Assembly (NCBI GenBank): GCA_946479905.1
Contig: CAMLIA010000012.1
Coordinates: 1 to 43,183, forward strand
Length of the DNA: 43,183 nucleotides
Reading direction: 5' to 3'
From: an uncultured Frankiales bacterium
Lineage (GTDB): Bacteria > Actinomycetota > Actinomycetes > Mycobacteriales > SCTD01
The notes beneath the pieces are model-generated. The model saw nothing but the letters and a program-made list of their open reading frames with translations. It searched no databases and had not been told where the DNA came from. Of this stretch, positions 16,792-23,809 are shown piece by piece; positions within the stretch are counted from its first letter, which is position 1; the number at the start of each line of letters is the position of its first letter. Both the position numbers and the translations under genes were made by a program.

Positions 16792-18286
16792 CGCCGCGCA
16801 GGGTGGTGAGGAAGGCGCCGAGGTCGGCGCGCATCTGGGCGAGCGACGGCTCGTGCAGGTACATCATGTGGCCGGCCTCGTAGCGCTTCATCGTCACGTT
16901 GGCCCGGCGCTCCGGCGCCAGGTGCAGGTGGTCGAAGGTCAGCTCCGCCTGGAAGTACGGCGTGCCCAGGTCGTAGATGCCGCTCTGCAGCAGCACCTTC
17001 ATCTGCGGCGCCTTGTTCATGGCGCTGCGGAGCTGCGTCGCCGTCTCCAGCTGCGGCGTCCAGATGCCCATCTCCTGGCTCTCGCGGCCCTTCCACTTCG
17101 GCCGCCCGCTGATGCTCCGGTAGGACAGCCCGTTCGGGACCTCGTAGCCGAGGTCGTCGCGCACGTAGCGGTCGAAGGCCCGGGTCGCCGGGCCCCAGAT
17201 GCGCGACATGCTCGGGTCGTCCTCGAACGTCTCCCCGACCTTGTCGACGTCGATGCCTGTCCAGCGGGTGTCCAGCCGGCCCACGGTGCGCCGCTGGTCG
17301 CGCAGCAGCGACTTGGTGTAGCGCCACAGCGTGACGCGCAGGTCGGAGTCGCGGCACAGCTCAGGCGACAGGCCGGTCAGCTCGCCCATCCGCTTCGCGA
17401 TGCTGTCCGTCTCGGACTCGCTGAGACGGGACCCCTTGAGGAGGGCGACGGAGTAGTCGTTGAGGGCGAAGTCCTCGGCCTCAGCCAGCAGCGACGGGAG
17501 GTCGCCCTTGATGACACCGTGGTAGAGCGCCGTGGCGGCGTAGCTGGGAAGCATGCCGACCGCGCCGAGCGTCGTCCCGACGCCGAAGGTCGCGCCCGCG
17601 ACGTCCATCAGCGACGACACGAGCACCACACCGTCGACGAAGAAGCCCGGCTGGCCCTGGAGGTAGTCGGCGACCGCGGGCGTGCGCAGCGTGCCGTAGC
17701 TCTCCCCCAGCAGGACGACGGGGCTGTGGCTGCGGCGCTCGCGCGCGGTGAACTCGACGACGAAGTCGCCGATGACGGCGGCGTCCGGGTCCACGCCGTG
17801 GAACTCCTCGGGGTCGACGCCCGGCGCGACGCGGCTGTAGCCCGTGCTCGGCGGGTCGACGAAGACGAGGTCGGCGACGTCGAGCAGGGAGTGCTCGTTC
17901 GTCGCGAGGTCCCAGCGGCTGGTGTCGACGAGCGGGTCGCCCTCGAAGACGACGCGGCGCGGGCCGAGGCTGAACATGTGCAGCCAGATGGCCGACGAGC
18001 CGGGGCCGCCGTTCCAGAGGAAGACGAGCGGGCGGTCCTTGGTCGACTCCAGGCCGTCGCGGAGGTACGCGGTGTAGAACAGCGCGACCTTCGGCTTGTG
18101 GACCTCGCTGTCGTCGTACATGACGATGCGCCCGGTCTTGGCGGTGTAGTCGATCTGCTGGCTCCCGATCGTGACCGAGTGCTGGGTGACGAACTGCGTG
18201 TCCTCCAGCGGCGGGCCCTCGGGCTCCTTCTCGTCCTTCTTGCCGTTCGGGGTGTCGGTCTTGATGCCGTCGCCGATGTCGCTCAT
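16784..18286 (-). CDS. S10 family serine carboxypeptidase
   Basis: Predicted 500-residue serine carboxypeptidase, the family that removes C-terminal amino acids. Motifs in order: WNGGPGSSA (residues 91-99, oxyanion/substrate carboxylate binding), GESYG with Ser196, Asp439 in GIYDLGTPY and His473 in YEAGHMMY. The start is the ATG at 18286, in an ATGA overlap with the M19 dipeptidase stop and preceded by GGAGAG; the open frame upstream is a shadow of that gene. Plant and fungal S10 enzymes are secreted or vacuolar, but here the N-terminus is charged (DGIKTDTPNGKKDEKE) with no signal peptide, which suggests a cytoplasmic enzyme. It is the second gene of the operon. Together with a dipeptidase and S9 peptidases it would complete peptide breakdown to amino acids. 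Confidence 0.95.
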   Translation of the reverse strand: MSDIGDGIKTDTPNGKKDEKEPEGPPLEDTQFVTQHSVTIGSQQIDYTAKTGRIVMYDDSEVHKPKVALFYTAYLRDGLESTKDRPLVFLWNGGPGSSAIWLHMFSLGPRRVVFEGDPLVDTSRWDLATNEHSLLDVADLVFVDPPSTGYSRVAPGVDPEEFHGVDPDAAVIGDFVVEFTARERRSHSPVVLLGESYGTLRTPAVADYLQGQPGFFVDGVVLVSSLMDVAGATFGVGTTLGAVGMLPSYAATALYHGVIKGDLPSLLAEAEDFALNDYSVALLKGSRLSESETDSIAKRMGELTGLSPELCRDSDLRVTLWRYTKSLLRDQRRTVGRLDTRWTGIDVDKVGETFEDDPSMSRIWGPATRAFDRYVRDDLGYEVPNGLSYRSISGRPKWKGRESQEMGIWTPQLETATQLRSAMNKAPQMKVLLQSGIYDLGTPYFQAELTFDHLHLAPERRANVTMKRYEAGHMMYLHEPSLAQMRADLGAFLTTLRGGA

Positions 18287-19287
18287 GCGTTGCTGCTCTC
18301 CGGAGTAGTGGTCGGGCGGGCGCGCTCCAGCAGCGCGAGGTAGGAGCCGCCGGTGACGAGGTCGATGTCGTCCTGGGACAGGCCGCGCTCCGCCAGCCCG
18401 GCGACGACCTTGCCGAGCTTGCTGATGTCCTCGAAGCCCTCGGGGCCGGTGGCGTAGAGGGCACCGGACAGGCCGTGGCTGCCGTCCGGGTCGACGCTGG
18501 CCATGGTGGCGTCGAGGACCTCCATCGGCCCCTCCCAGAAGTCGCAGCCGAGGGCGACGTGCTGCGCCCCGACCAGCTCGATCATGTGCAGGGCGTGGTC
18601 GAGCAGGTCGGACACCGTGGCCCGGTAAGGGTCGGCGGCGACGTAGCCGCGGTAGCTGTTGATGCCGATGACGCCGTTGCGCTCGGCGACCGCCTTGATC
18701 TGGTCGTCCGTGAGGTTGCGCGGGTGCTCGCACACGGCGTTGGCGTTGCTGTGCGAGACGAACAGGTCGCCGCTGTAGATGTCGAGGGCGTCCCAGAAGG
18801 AGGCGCGCGAGGTGTGCACCAGGTCCACCATGATCGGCAGCTTCTCGAGCGCCTGGAGGGTGGCCTTGCCGAGGTGGGTGAAGCCGCCCTCGTAACGGTC
18901 ACCGGCCCCGGTGCAGAGCCTGTTCTGGGCGTTGTGCGTGAATGTGAAGGCCGTGATGCCGAGCTCGGCGAGCAGGTGCAGCGCCTCGAGGTCGCCGGCG
19001 AACGCCTCGTAGCCCTCGACGGAGAGGAACAGGCCGGTCGAGCCTGCCGGGCGGTTCTCGTAGTCGGTGCGGGTGCGGCAGAACGTGATCTCGCCCTCGG
19101 ACCGGCGCGCCTCGCCCACGAGCATGGCGATCGTGGCCCAGTCCGCGCACTGCATGACGGCGCCGGTCACGCCCCCCTGCCGCCACCGCGGCAGGTGGTG
19201 CTGGCGCAGGACCTGCGCCTCGTGTCCCTCCGCAGCGTGCAGGCTGATGACGTTGCCGACCGCCGGGCCGACGTAGATGTTGATCAT
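18283..19287 (-). CDS. M19-like membrane dipeptidase family protein
   Basis: Predicted 334-residue metal-dependent dipeptidase of the renal dipeptidase (M19) family, which hydrolyses dipeptides including D-amino-acid ones. Recognisable ligand positions are Glu91 in FLSVEGYE, His158 in DLVHTSRASFWD and His179 in FVSHSNANAV. The N-terminal metal motif, normally D-G-H-x-D, appears here as VISLHAA (His17, Ala19), so the Asp ligand seems to be missing. The start is well supported by AGGAG (19293-19297), 5 nt before the ATG, and by the promoter at 19312-19341, so a lost N-terminal extension is unlikely. No signal peptide or membrane anchor is visible. It is the first gene of the seven-gene operon. 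It may be an altered M19 subgroup with a different substrate or metal number. Confidence 0.9.
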   Translation of the reverse strand: MINIYVGPAVGNVISLHAAEGHEAQVLRQHHLPRWRQGGVTGAVMQCADWATIAMLVGEARRSEGEITFCRTRTDYENRPAGSTGLFLSVEGYEAFAGDLEALHLLAELGITAFTFTHNAQNRLCTGAGDRYEGGFTHLGKATLQALEKLPIMVDLVHTSRASFWDALDIYSGDLFVSHSNANAVCEHPRNLTDDQIKAVAERNGVIGINSYRGYVAADPYRATVSDLLDHALHMIELVGAQHVALGCDFWEGPMEVLDATMASVDPDGSHGLSGALYATGPEGFEDISKLGKVVAGLAERGLSQDDIDLVTGGSYLALLERARPTTTPESSNA

Positions 19288-19311
19288 GGGCGCTCCTCTG
19301 GCCTGGAGCGG

Positions 19312-19341
19312 ACTCTAAGGAGAGAGCCGAACGCACGTCAA
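19312..19341 (-). promoter_or_regulatory. promoter of the seven-gene peptidase operon
   Basis: On the minus strand the -35 is TTGACG (19336-19341) and the -10 is TAGAGT (19312-19317), with an 18-bp spacer. Transcription should begin near 19305, leaving a leader of about 18 nt that holds the AGGAG site of the dipeptidase gene. The -35 and spacer length match the aldehyde dehydrogenase promoter. Confidence 0.7.
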
Positions 19342-19346
19342 CAGGC

Positions 19347-19365
19347 TAGGTCACAGATTGACCTA
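19347..19365. promoter_or_regulatory. perfect inverted-repeat operator TAGGTCA-N5-TGACCTA
   Basis: A perfect 7-bp inverted repeat with a 5-bp spacer lies 5 bp upstream of the -35 box of the peptidase operon. Its outer core reads TAGG-N11-CCTA, as at 8781-8799. Its position directly above the -35 suits an activator. It lies in the 243-bp gap 19288-19530 between the dipeptidase and the P1 peptidase; I see no gene in the rest of that gap. Confidence 0.65.
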
Positions 19366-19530
19366 ACAGAAGCGGGCATTAATCCGTACGGCCTTGACCG
19401 CGTCACCATCGGCGCTGTCATCTCGGTGGTGTCCCGCCGGACGCTGGCCGCGGAGGAACCCATCGGGTCCGGGTCGGTCGAGCTCCGCCCCGGACGTCGC
19501 GGACCGGGCCGCATCTGAGCCTGCTCCCCG

Positions 19531-20607
19531 TCAGCTGCGGGAGAGCAACCGCTCCAGGGCGTCGAGCAGCACCTGCGGCTCCAAGCCGTAGGCGGTGATC
19601 CCGGCGCGACCGACCGTTGTCTCCGCCTGGAGGATCGCGTTGAGGATGGCCTCCTCGGTCGCGTCCGAGGCGGCGTCGAACAGCGGGCTCAGCGACTGGT
19701 GCGGCAGGTAGGGCACCGACCAGGCGCCCTCGGGAACCGTGACGTACTCCGGCGGGACGCGCCCGGCCGCTCCGGTCGCGAAGGCGATCGCGATGTCCCC
19801 GCTGCTGTCGCTGCAGCCGCCGCCGGCGCGGGACATGCCGACGAAGCCCCGCCACGCCAGGCGCCGGCACTGGTCGGGCAGCAGGGGCGCGTCGGTCGCG
19901 ACCACGATGATGATCGAGCCGCTGCCGGGCGGCACGGGTGTCACGAGCGACGGCACGGGCACCACCTCCGGGCCGAGCTCGCGACCGACGGGGAAGCCGT
20001 CGACGCGCAGGTCGGTGCGGACGCCGTGGTTCGCCTGCACCAGCACCCCGACCGTGTTGTCGCCGACCCGGCGCGAGGAGGTGCCTATCCCGCCCTTGAA
20101 CCCGTGGCAGATCATGCCGGTCCCGCCGCCGACACACCCCTCGGCCACCGGGCCGGCGGCAGCCGCGGCGAGCGCCGCGTGCACGTGCTCGGCCCGGACG
20201 TGCAGGCCGTTGATGTCGTTGAGGATGCCGTCGTAGGTCTCCCCCACCACGGGCATGGACCAGTAGATGCCGTCGGACTGCCGGATGTCGTCGGCGACGA
20301 GCGCGTCGCGGACCACCCCGACCGCGTGCGTGTTGGTGATGGCGATCGGGGTGGTCAGCAGGCCGCTCTCGCGCACCCACTCGAGGCCGGTGAGCTCGCC
20401 GTTGCCGTTGAGCGTCGCGGTGCCGGCCGCCACGGGGGTCGCCCGCACGTGACCGGGGACCGGCTTGACCACGGTGACGCCGGTCCGCACCGACTCCCCC
20501 TCGACGAGGGTGGTGTGGCCCACCTGCACGCCCGGGACGTCGGTGATGGCGTTGTGGGGGCCCGGTGTGCCGAGGCCGACCGACAGGCCGAGATCACGCA
20601 GTCGCAT
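19531..20607 (-). CDS. P1 family peptidase (DmpA/BapA-type aminopeptidase)
   Basis: Predicted 358-residue N-terminal-nucleophile hydrolase of the P1/DmpA family. These proteins cleave themselves into two chains and act as aminopeptidases, in some cases on D-amino-acid or beta-peptides. It begins MRLRDLGLSVG..GPHNAITDVPGVQVGHTTL, a typical family start. It has GCVGGGTGMICHGFKGGIGTSSR in the middle and GGGCSDSSGDIAIAFATG later. The SSGD there matches the family's GSGD-like self-cleavage site, with the second Ser as the likely nucleophile; the preceding Gly is replaced by Ser. No signal peptide is visible. It is divergent from the PucR regulator (81-bp gap) and lies upstream of the dipeptidase operon on the same strand. 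Its use of beta- or D-peptides is a possibility, not shown. Confidence 0.92.
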   Translation of the reverse strand: MRLRDLGLSVGLGTPGPHNAITDVPGVQVGHTTLVEGESVRTGVTVVKPVPGHVRATPVAAGTATLNGNGELTGLEWVRESGLLTTPIAITNTHAVGVVRDALVADDIRQSDGIYWSMPVVGETYDGILNDINGLHVRAEHVHAALAAAAAGPVAEGCVGGGTGMICHGFKGGIGTSSRRVGDNTVGVLVQANHGVRTDLRVDGFPVGRELGPEVVPVPSLVTPVPPGSGSIIIVVATDAPLLPDQCRRLAWRGFVGMSRAGGGCSDSSGDIAIAFATGAAGRVPPEYVTVPEGAWSVPYLPHQSLSPLFDAASDATEEAILNAILQAETTVGRAGITAYGLEPQVLLDALERLLSRS

Positions 20608-20652
20608 GCCGTCGGACTCTGTCAGGGCGCGACGCCGGCGGCCAGCAGCAGG

Positions 20653-20682
20653 TTGTCACCAAGACGGGCGGGCGGGTTACAT
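20653..20682 (+). promoter_or_regulatory. possible promoter of the PucR-family regulator
   Basis: TTGTCA (20653-20658) and TTACAT (20677-20682) are separated by 18 bp, and the -10 ends 6 nt before the GTG at 20689. This would give a leaderless transcript. It lies in the 81-bp divergent gap shared with the P1 peptidase. Confidence 0.45.
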
Positions 20683-20688
20683 GCTGTC

Positions 20689-22281
20689 GTGCAGCTCACC
20701 GTGCAGGACATCCTCGCCCTGCCCGAGCTGGCCGCCGGGCGGCCAACCGTCGTCGCCGCCCGAGAAGCCCTCGACCGGCCGGTGCGCTGGGTGCACGTGG
20801 CGGAGATCGCCGACGTCGCGCCGCTGCTGCGCGGCGGGGAGCTCCTGCTGACGACCGGGATCGCGTGGCCCCGGTCCGACGCCCGGCTCCGCCGCCATGT
20901 CGACCAGCTCGCGGACGTCGGAGTCGCGGCCATCGTCCTCGAGCTGGGGCGGAGGTACGAGCAGGTGCCGCCTGTCGTCGTCGCCGCGGCCGAGGCCCGT
21001 GGGCTGCCCGTCGTCGCGCTGCGCCGTGAGATCTCCTTCGTCACCGTCACCGAGCGGGTGCACCAGCTGCTGCTCGAGGCCCGCGAGGAGATGCTGGCCT
21101 TCGCGAACCTCGCCCACACGACGTTCACCTCGCTGTCGGTGCGCGCCGCGTCGACGCAGGAGGTGCTCGACCGGCTGCGCGAGATGGCCGGGTCACCGGT
21201 GGTCCTCGAGGACCTCGCGCACCGGGCCGTCGCGCACGCCGCCACCTCCAGCGAGTCCGCCGGCCTGCTGCGCGACTGGCAGCTGCGCTCCCGCACCGGC
21301 AGCGAGCCGTGGCTCGTCACACCCGTCGGCCCGCAGGACCAGCGGTGGGGGCGCTTGGTGATGCCGCAGCCCGGCGCCGGCCGCCCGGAGCAGCAGCACA
21401 TGCTGCTCGAGCGAGCCGCCGAGGCCCTCACCATCAGCCACCTCGTCGAGCGCGACCGGCTCAGCCTGCAGCAGCAGGCGAACAAGGGCCTGCTCGACGA
21501 CCTGCTCAGCGGGCGGCTCTCGGAGCAGCAGGCCCGCGAGCGGGCGAGCGCTCTCGGGTACGCCACGTCAGGGCGAAGCTTCCTCGGGGTGCGGCTGTCG
21601 TCCCCTGCTGCGGGTTCGCTGTCGCCCGTCGACCGCGAGCGTCGCATCCGTCAGCTCGCGAGCGCTGCGGACGCCGGCTGCCGCTCCGCGCGGCTGCCGG
21701 CGCTCGTCTCCGCGGGTGACCGCGACGACGCTCTCGTCGTGCTCGTCCTGCCGACCGCCGCGGACTCCGCCGCTGTCCTCGAGCGGCTCGCCGACGCCGT
21801 CGACGCCGCGCTGTCCAGCCGCGCCTGGAAGGAGGCGCACACCCTCGCCGTGGGGCGGGCCGTCGGCGAGCTGGTCGACGCACGGCTGTCGCTCGAGGAC
21901 GCCCGGCGCGTCGCGGACGTGCTCAGCGCCGCGCCGGCCGCGGCCGGACGCCGCTACGTCCGCATGGACGACCTCGGCCTCGCCGGGCTGCTCAGCACCG
22001 TGCGCGACGACCCCCGCTGGATCGCCTACGCGGAGGCGCAGCTGGCGCCGCTGCTGCGCCACGACGTCGAGCGCGGCACGGACCTCGAGGGGCTGCTGCT
22101 GGCCTACATCGAGACCGGCGGCAACAAGTCCGCACTGGCCCGCGTGCGCCACCTGAGCCGACCCACGGTCTACCAGCGGCTCGCGCAGATCGAGGCGCTG
22201 CTGTCCCTCGAGCTCGACGACGCCGCCACGGTCGGCGCCCTCCACGTGGCCCTGCTGCTGCGTCGGCTGCACCCGGCCTGA
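20689..22281 (+). CDS. PucR family transcriptional regulator
   Basis: Predicted 530-residue regulator. The N-terminal PucR-type domain (about residues 1-120) begins QLTVQDILALPELAAGRPTVVAA and contains PVRWVHVAEIADVAPLLRGGELLLTTG, a hallmark of the family. A central GGDEF-like sensory region follows. The C-terminal PucR helix-turn-helix reads LLAYIETGGNKSALARVRHLSRPTVYQRLAQIE. The GTG at 20689 is chosen because the family domain begins there and a TTACAT -10 box sits 6 nt upstream; the longer open frame is a shadow of the P1 gene. PucR-type proteins usually activate purine, amine or amino acid catabolic genes next to them. Its position beside the P1 peptidase and 1.4 kb from the operator at 19347 makes it a candidate controller of the TAGG-N11-CCTA sites; this is inference. 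Confidence 0.93.
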   Translation: MQLTVQDILALPELAAGRPTVVAAREALDRPVRWVHVAEIADVAPLLRGGELLLTTGIAWPRSDARLRRHVDQLADVGVAAIVLELGRRYEQVPPVVVAAAEARGLPVVALRREISFVTVTERVHQLLLEAREEMLAFANLAHTTFTSLSVRAASTQEVLDRLREMAGSPVVLEDLAHRAVAHAATSSESAGLLRDWQLRSRTGSEPWLVTPVGPQDQRWGRLVMPQPGAGRPEQQHMLLERAAEALTISHLVERDRLSLQQQANKGLLDDLLSGRLSEQQARERASALGYATSGRSFLGVRLSSPAAGSLSPVDRERRIRQLASAADAGCRSARLPALVSAGDRDDALVVLVLPTAADSAAVLERLADAVDAALSSRAWKEAHTLAVGRAVGELVDARLSLEDARRVADVLSAAPAAAGRRYVRMDDLGLAGLLSTVRDDPRWIAYAEAQLAPLLRHDVERGTDLEGLLLAYIETGGNKSALARVRHLSRPTVYQRLAQIEALLSLELDDAATVGALHVALLLRRLHPA

Positions 22282-22582
22282 CCCCTTTCCGCCGGCCCTG
22301 CCCGCGCTCTACCGACTCATCAAGCAGGCAGAAGACGACACCCAGCAGTTGGGGCACAACGGCAGGGAAGCAAGGGTCAGTGGACAGTGCCGGCGGCGAA
22401 CGGCGTGGTGGCCGGTGTCGTGCCGGTCCTGGTCGCCGTGCTCGCGACCGTCGTCGACGACCTGGCGCAGTTCTGGCTGGACACGAGGACGTCCGCCCAG
22501 AGACAACGTCGTCCAAGAACCCGAGCAACACCCAGGCGGACGACTGGCCGGCGCAGGACAGCTTCCGCCGGGGAGGCTGTCG
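22282..22582. other. 301-bp convergent gap, no gene supported
   Basis: This stretch separates the ends of the PucR regulator and the M38 amidohydrolase. I see no convincing terminator hairpin with a T-run. A plus-strand frame from 22387 opens with a hydrophobic stretch (GVVAGVVPVLVAVLATVV), then turns into low-complexity Arg/Pro/Thr sequence and runs into the opposite gene. It could be the decayed start of a small membrane protein, but no intact gene can be supported. Confidence 0.5.
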
Positions 22583-23797
22583 CTAGACCACGCGGCCGCC
22601 TTGCACGACGGCGGCCACAGCGGTCCGATCCCCGAAGACGGCCGGGTCCGCCAGCGGGTCACGCTCCCACACCACGAGGTCCCCCACCTTTCCCACCTCA
22701 AGGGTGCCCACCTCGTCAGCGATGCGCAGGATCCGCGCGTTGTCCCTCGTTGCCGCGACGAGGGCCGCCATCGGGTCCTGCAGCTCGGCGCGCAGGACGA
22801 GCTCTCGACCACGCGCCAGCTGGTCGGGGCCGATCAGATCGGAGCCGCTGCCGACAACCACACCTGCCGCCACGGCTGCCAGAACCGCATCCTTCGCGCC
22901 CTTCCACACCAGCTGCGCTCGAGCGGAGAAGCCGCCGTCCACGCCGAGGTGCGTGGAGTCCTGGGCGATCTCCTCGATGACGGTCAGCGTCGGCACCAGC
23001 GCGACGCCGCGCTGCGCCATGAGGGCGGCCGTCTCGTCATCGATGAGCGAGCCGTGCTCGACGCACTCGACACCCGCCTCGATGCCGTTGCGGACACCAG
23101 CGTTGTTGTGCGCGTGGATCGTGACGTACGTGCCGCGCGCCCGGGCCTCCGACACCCCCGCCGCCATCTCCTCGACTGTGAACTGGGTGTCGCTGAGGTT
23201 GTCATGGGTCGACATCACCCCGCCCGTCGCGCACATCTTGATGAAGTCCGCGCCGCGGCGGAACGCCTCCCGCACGTTCGCCCGCATCTCGTCCGGGCTG
23301 TCGGAGATGAGGCCCATGGCCACCAGGCCTGGGATGCCGTGGGCGCAGTAGAGCTCGGTCGGCTCCCACGCGGCGGCGAAGTGCCCGTGACCGCCGCGCT
23401 GGCACTGGATGGGACCGCACTGCAGGACACGTGGACCGCGGACCTTCCCCTTGCGGACGGTAGTCGCCAGGCCCGCGTCGATGCCACCCGTGTCGCGGAC
23501 CGTCGTGAAGCCCCCGTCGAGGGTGCTGGACAGGTTGGCGAACATGTCCGCGGCGATCTCCGCCGCTGACAGTCCGAACGAGCCGAGAGCTCCCAGATGG
23601 CTGGAGAAGCCCAGGTGCACGTGCGCGTCGATGAGCCCAGGAGTGACGACCCGGCCCTGGACGTCCAGCACCTCGACGCCAGCCGGCCGACGACCTCCGA
23701 AGCGCGCGACTCGACCCTCCTCGACGAGCAGATCCGTGCGAACGGCGTCCTTCCCCGTCCCGTCCACGACAAGGGCGTCCTGCAGCCAAAGGTTCAA
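22583..23797 (-). CDS. M38 family amidohydrolase (Xaa-Pro/Xaa-Arg dipeptidase-like)
   Basis: Predicted 404-residue metal-dependent amidohydrolase. Metal-site motifs in order: GLIDAHVHLGF (HxH), KMCATGGVMS (metal-bridging Lys), TIHAHN (His), CVEHGS (His) and VVVGSGSDLIGP (Asp). The ATGG block around the Lys is typical of the amidohydrolase group that includes bacterial prolidase-like and carboxypeptidase-like enzymes and imidazolonepropionase relatives. The start is taken as the TTG at 23797 (MNLWLQDALVVDG), because AGGAGG lies 6 nt upstream and overlaps the stop of the S9 gene; an upstream TTG at 23815 would lie before that site. No signal peptide is visible. It is the last gene of a three-gene operon with an S9 peptidase and an acyl-CoA synthetase-like enzyme. 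The substrate is probably a dipeptide or an N-acyl amino acid derivative. Confidence 0.92.
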   Translation of the reverse strand: MNLWLQDALVVDGTGKDAVRTDLLVEEGRVARFGGRRPAGVEVLDVQGRVVTPGLIDAHVHLGFSSHLGALGSFGLSAAEIAADMFANLSSTLDGGFTTVRDTGGIDAGLATTVRKGKVRGPRVLQCGPIQCQRGGHGHFAAAWEPTELYCAHGIPGLVAMGLISDSPDEMRANVREAFRRGADFIKMCATGGVMSTHDNLSDTQFTVEEMAAGVSEARARGTYVTIHAHNNAGVRNGIEAGVECVEHGSLIDDETAALMAQRGVALVPTLTVIEEIAQDSTHLGVDGGFSARAQLVWKGAKDAVLAAVAAGVVVGSGSDLIGPDQLARGRELVLRAELQDPMAALVAATRDNARILRIADEVGTLEVGKVGDLVVWERDPLADPAVFGDRTAVAAVVQGGRVV

Positions 23798-23799
23798 GG

Positions 23800-23809
23800 C
23801 AGTCCTCCT
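23800..23809 (-). promoter_or_regulatory. strong ribosome-binding site (AGGAGG) that fixes a TTG start
   Basis: On the minus strand TAGGAGG overlaps the stop codon of the S9 gene and lies about 6 nt before the TTG at 23797. It favours that start over the upstream TTG at 23815. Confidence 0.65.

Noticed and set aside
22387..22980. Plus-strand frame beginning with a hydrophobic stretch in the 22282-22582 gap
   Set aside because: Only the first 35 residues look protein-like; it then becomes Arg/Pro-rich and runs antisense through the M38 gene. At best a decayed fragment.
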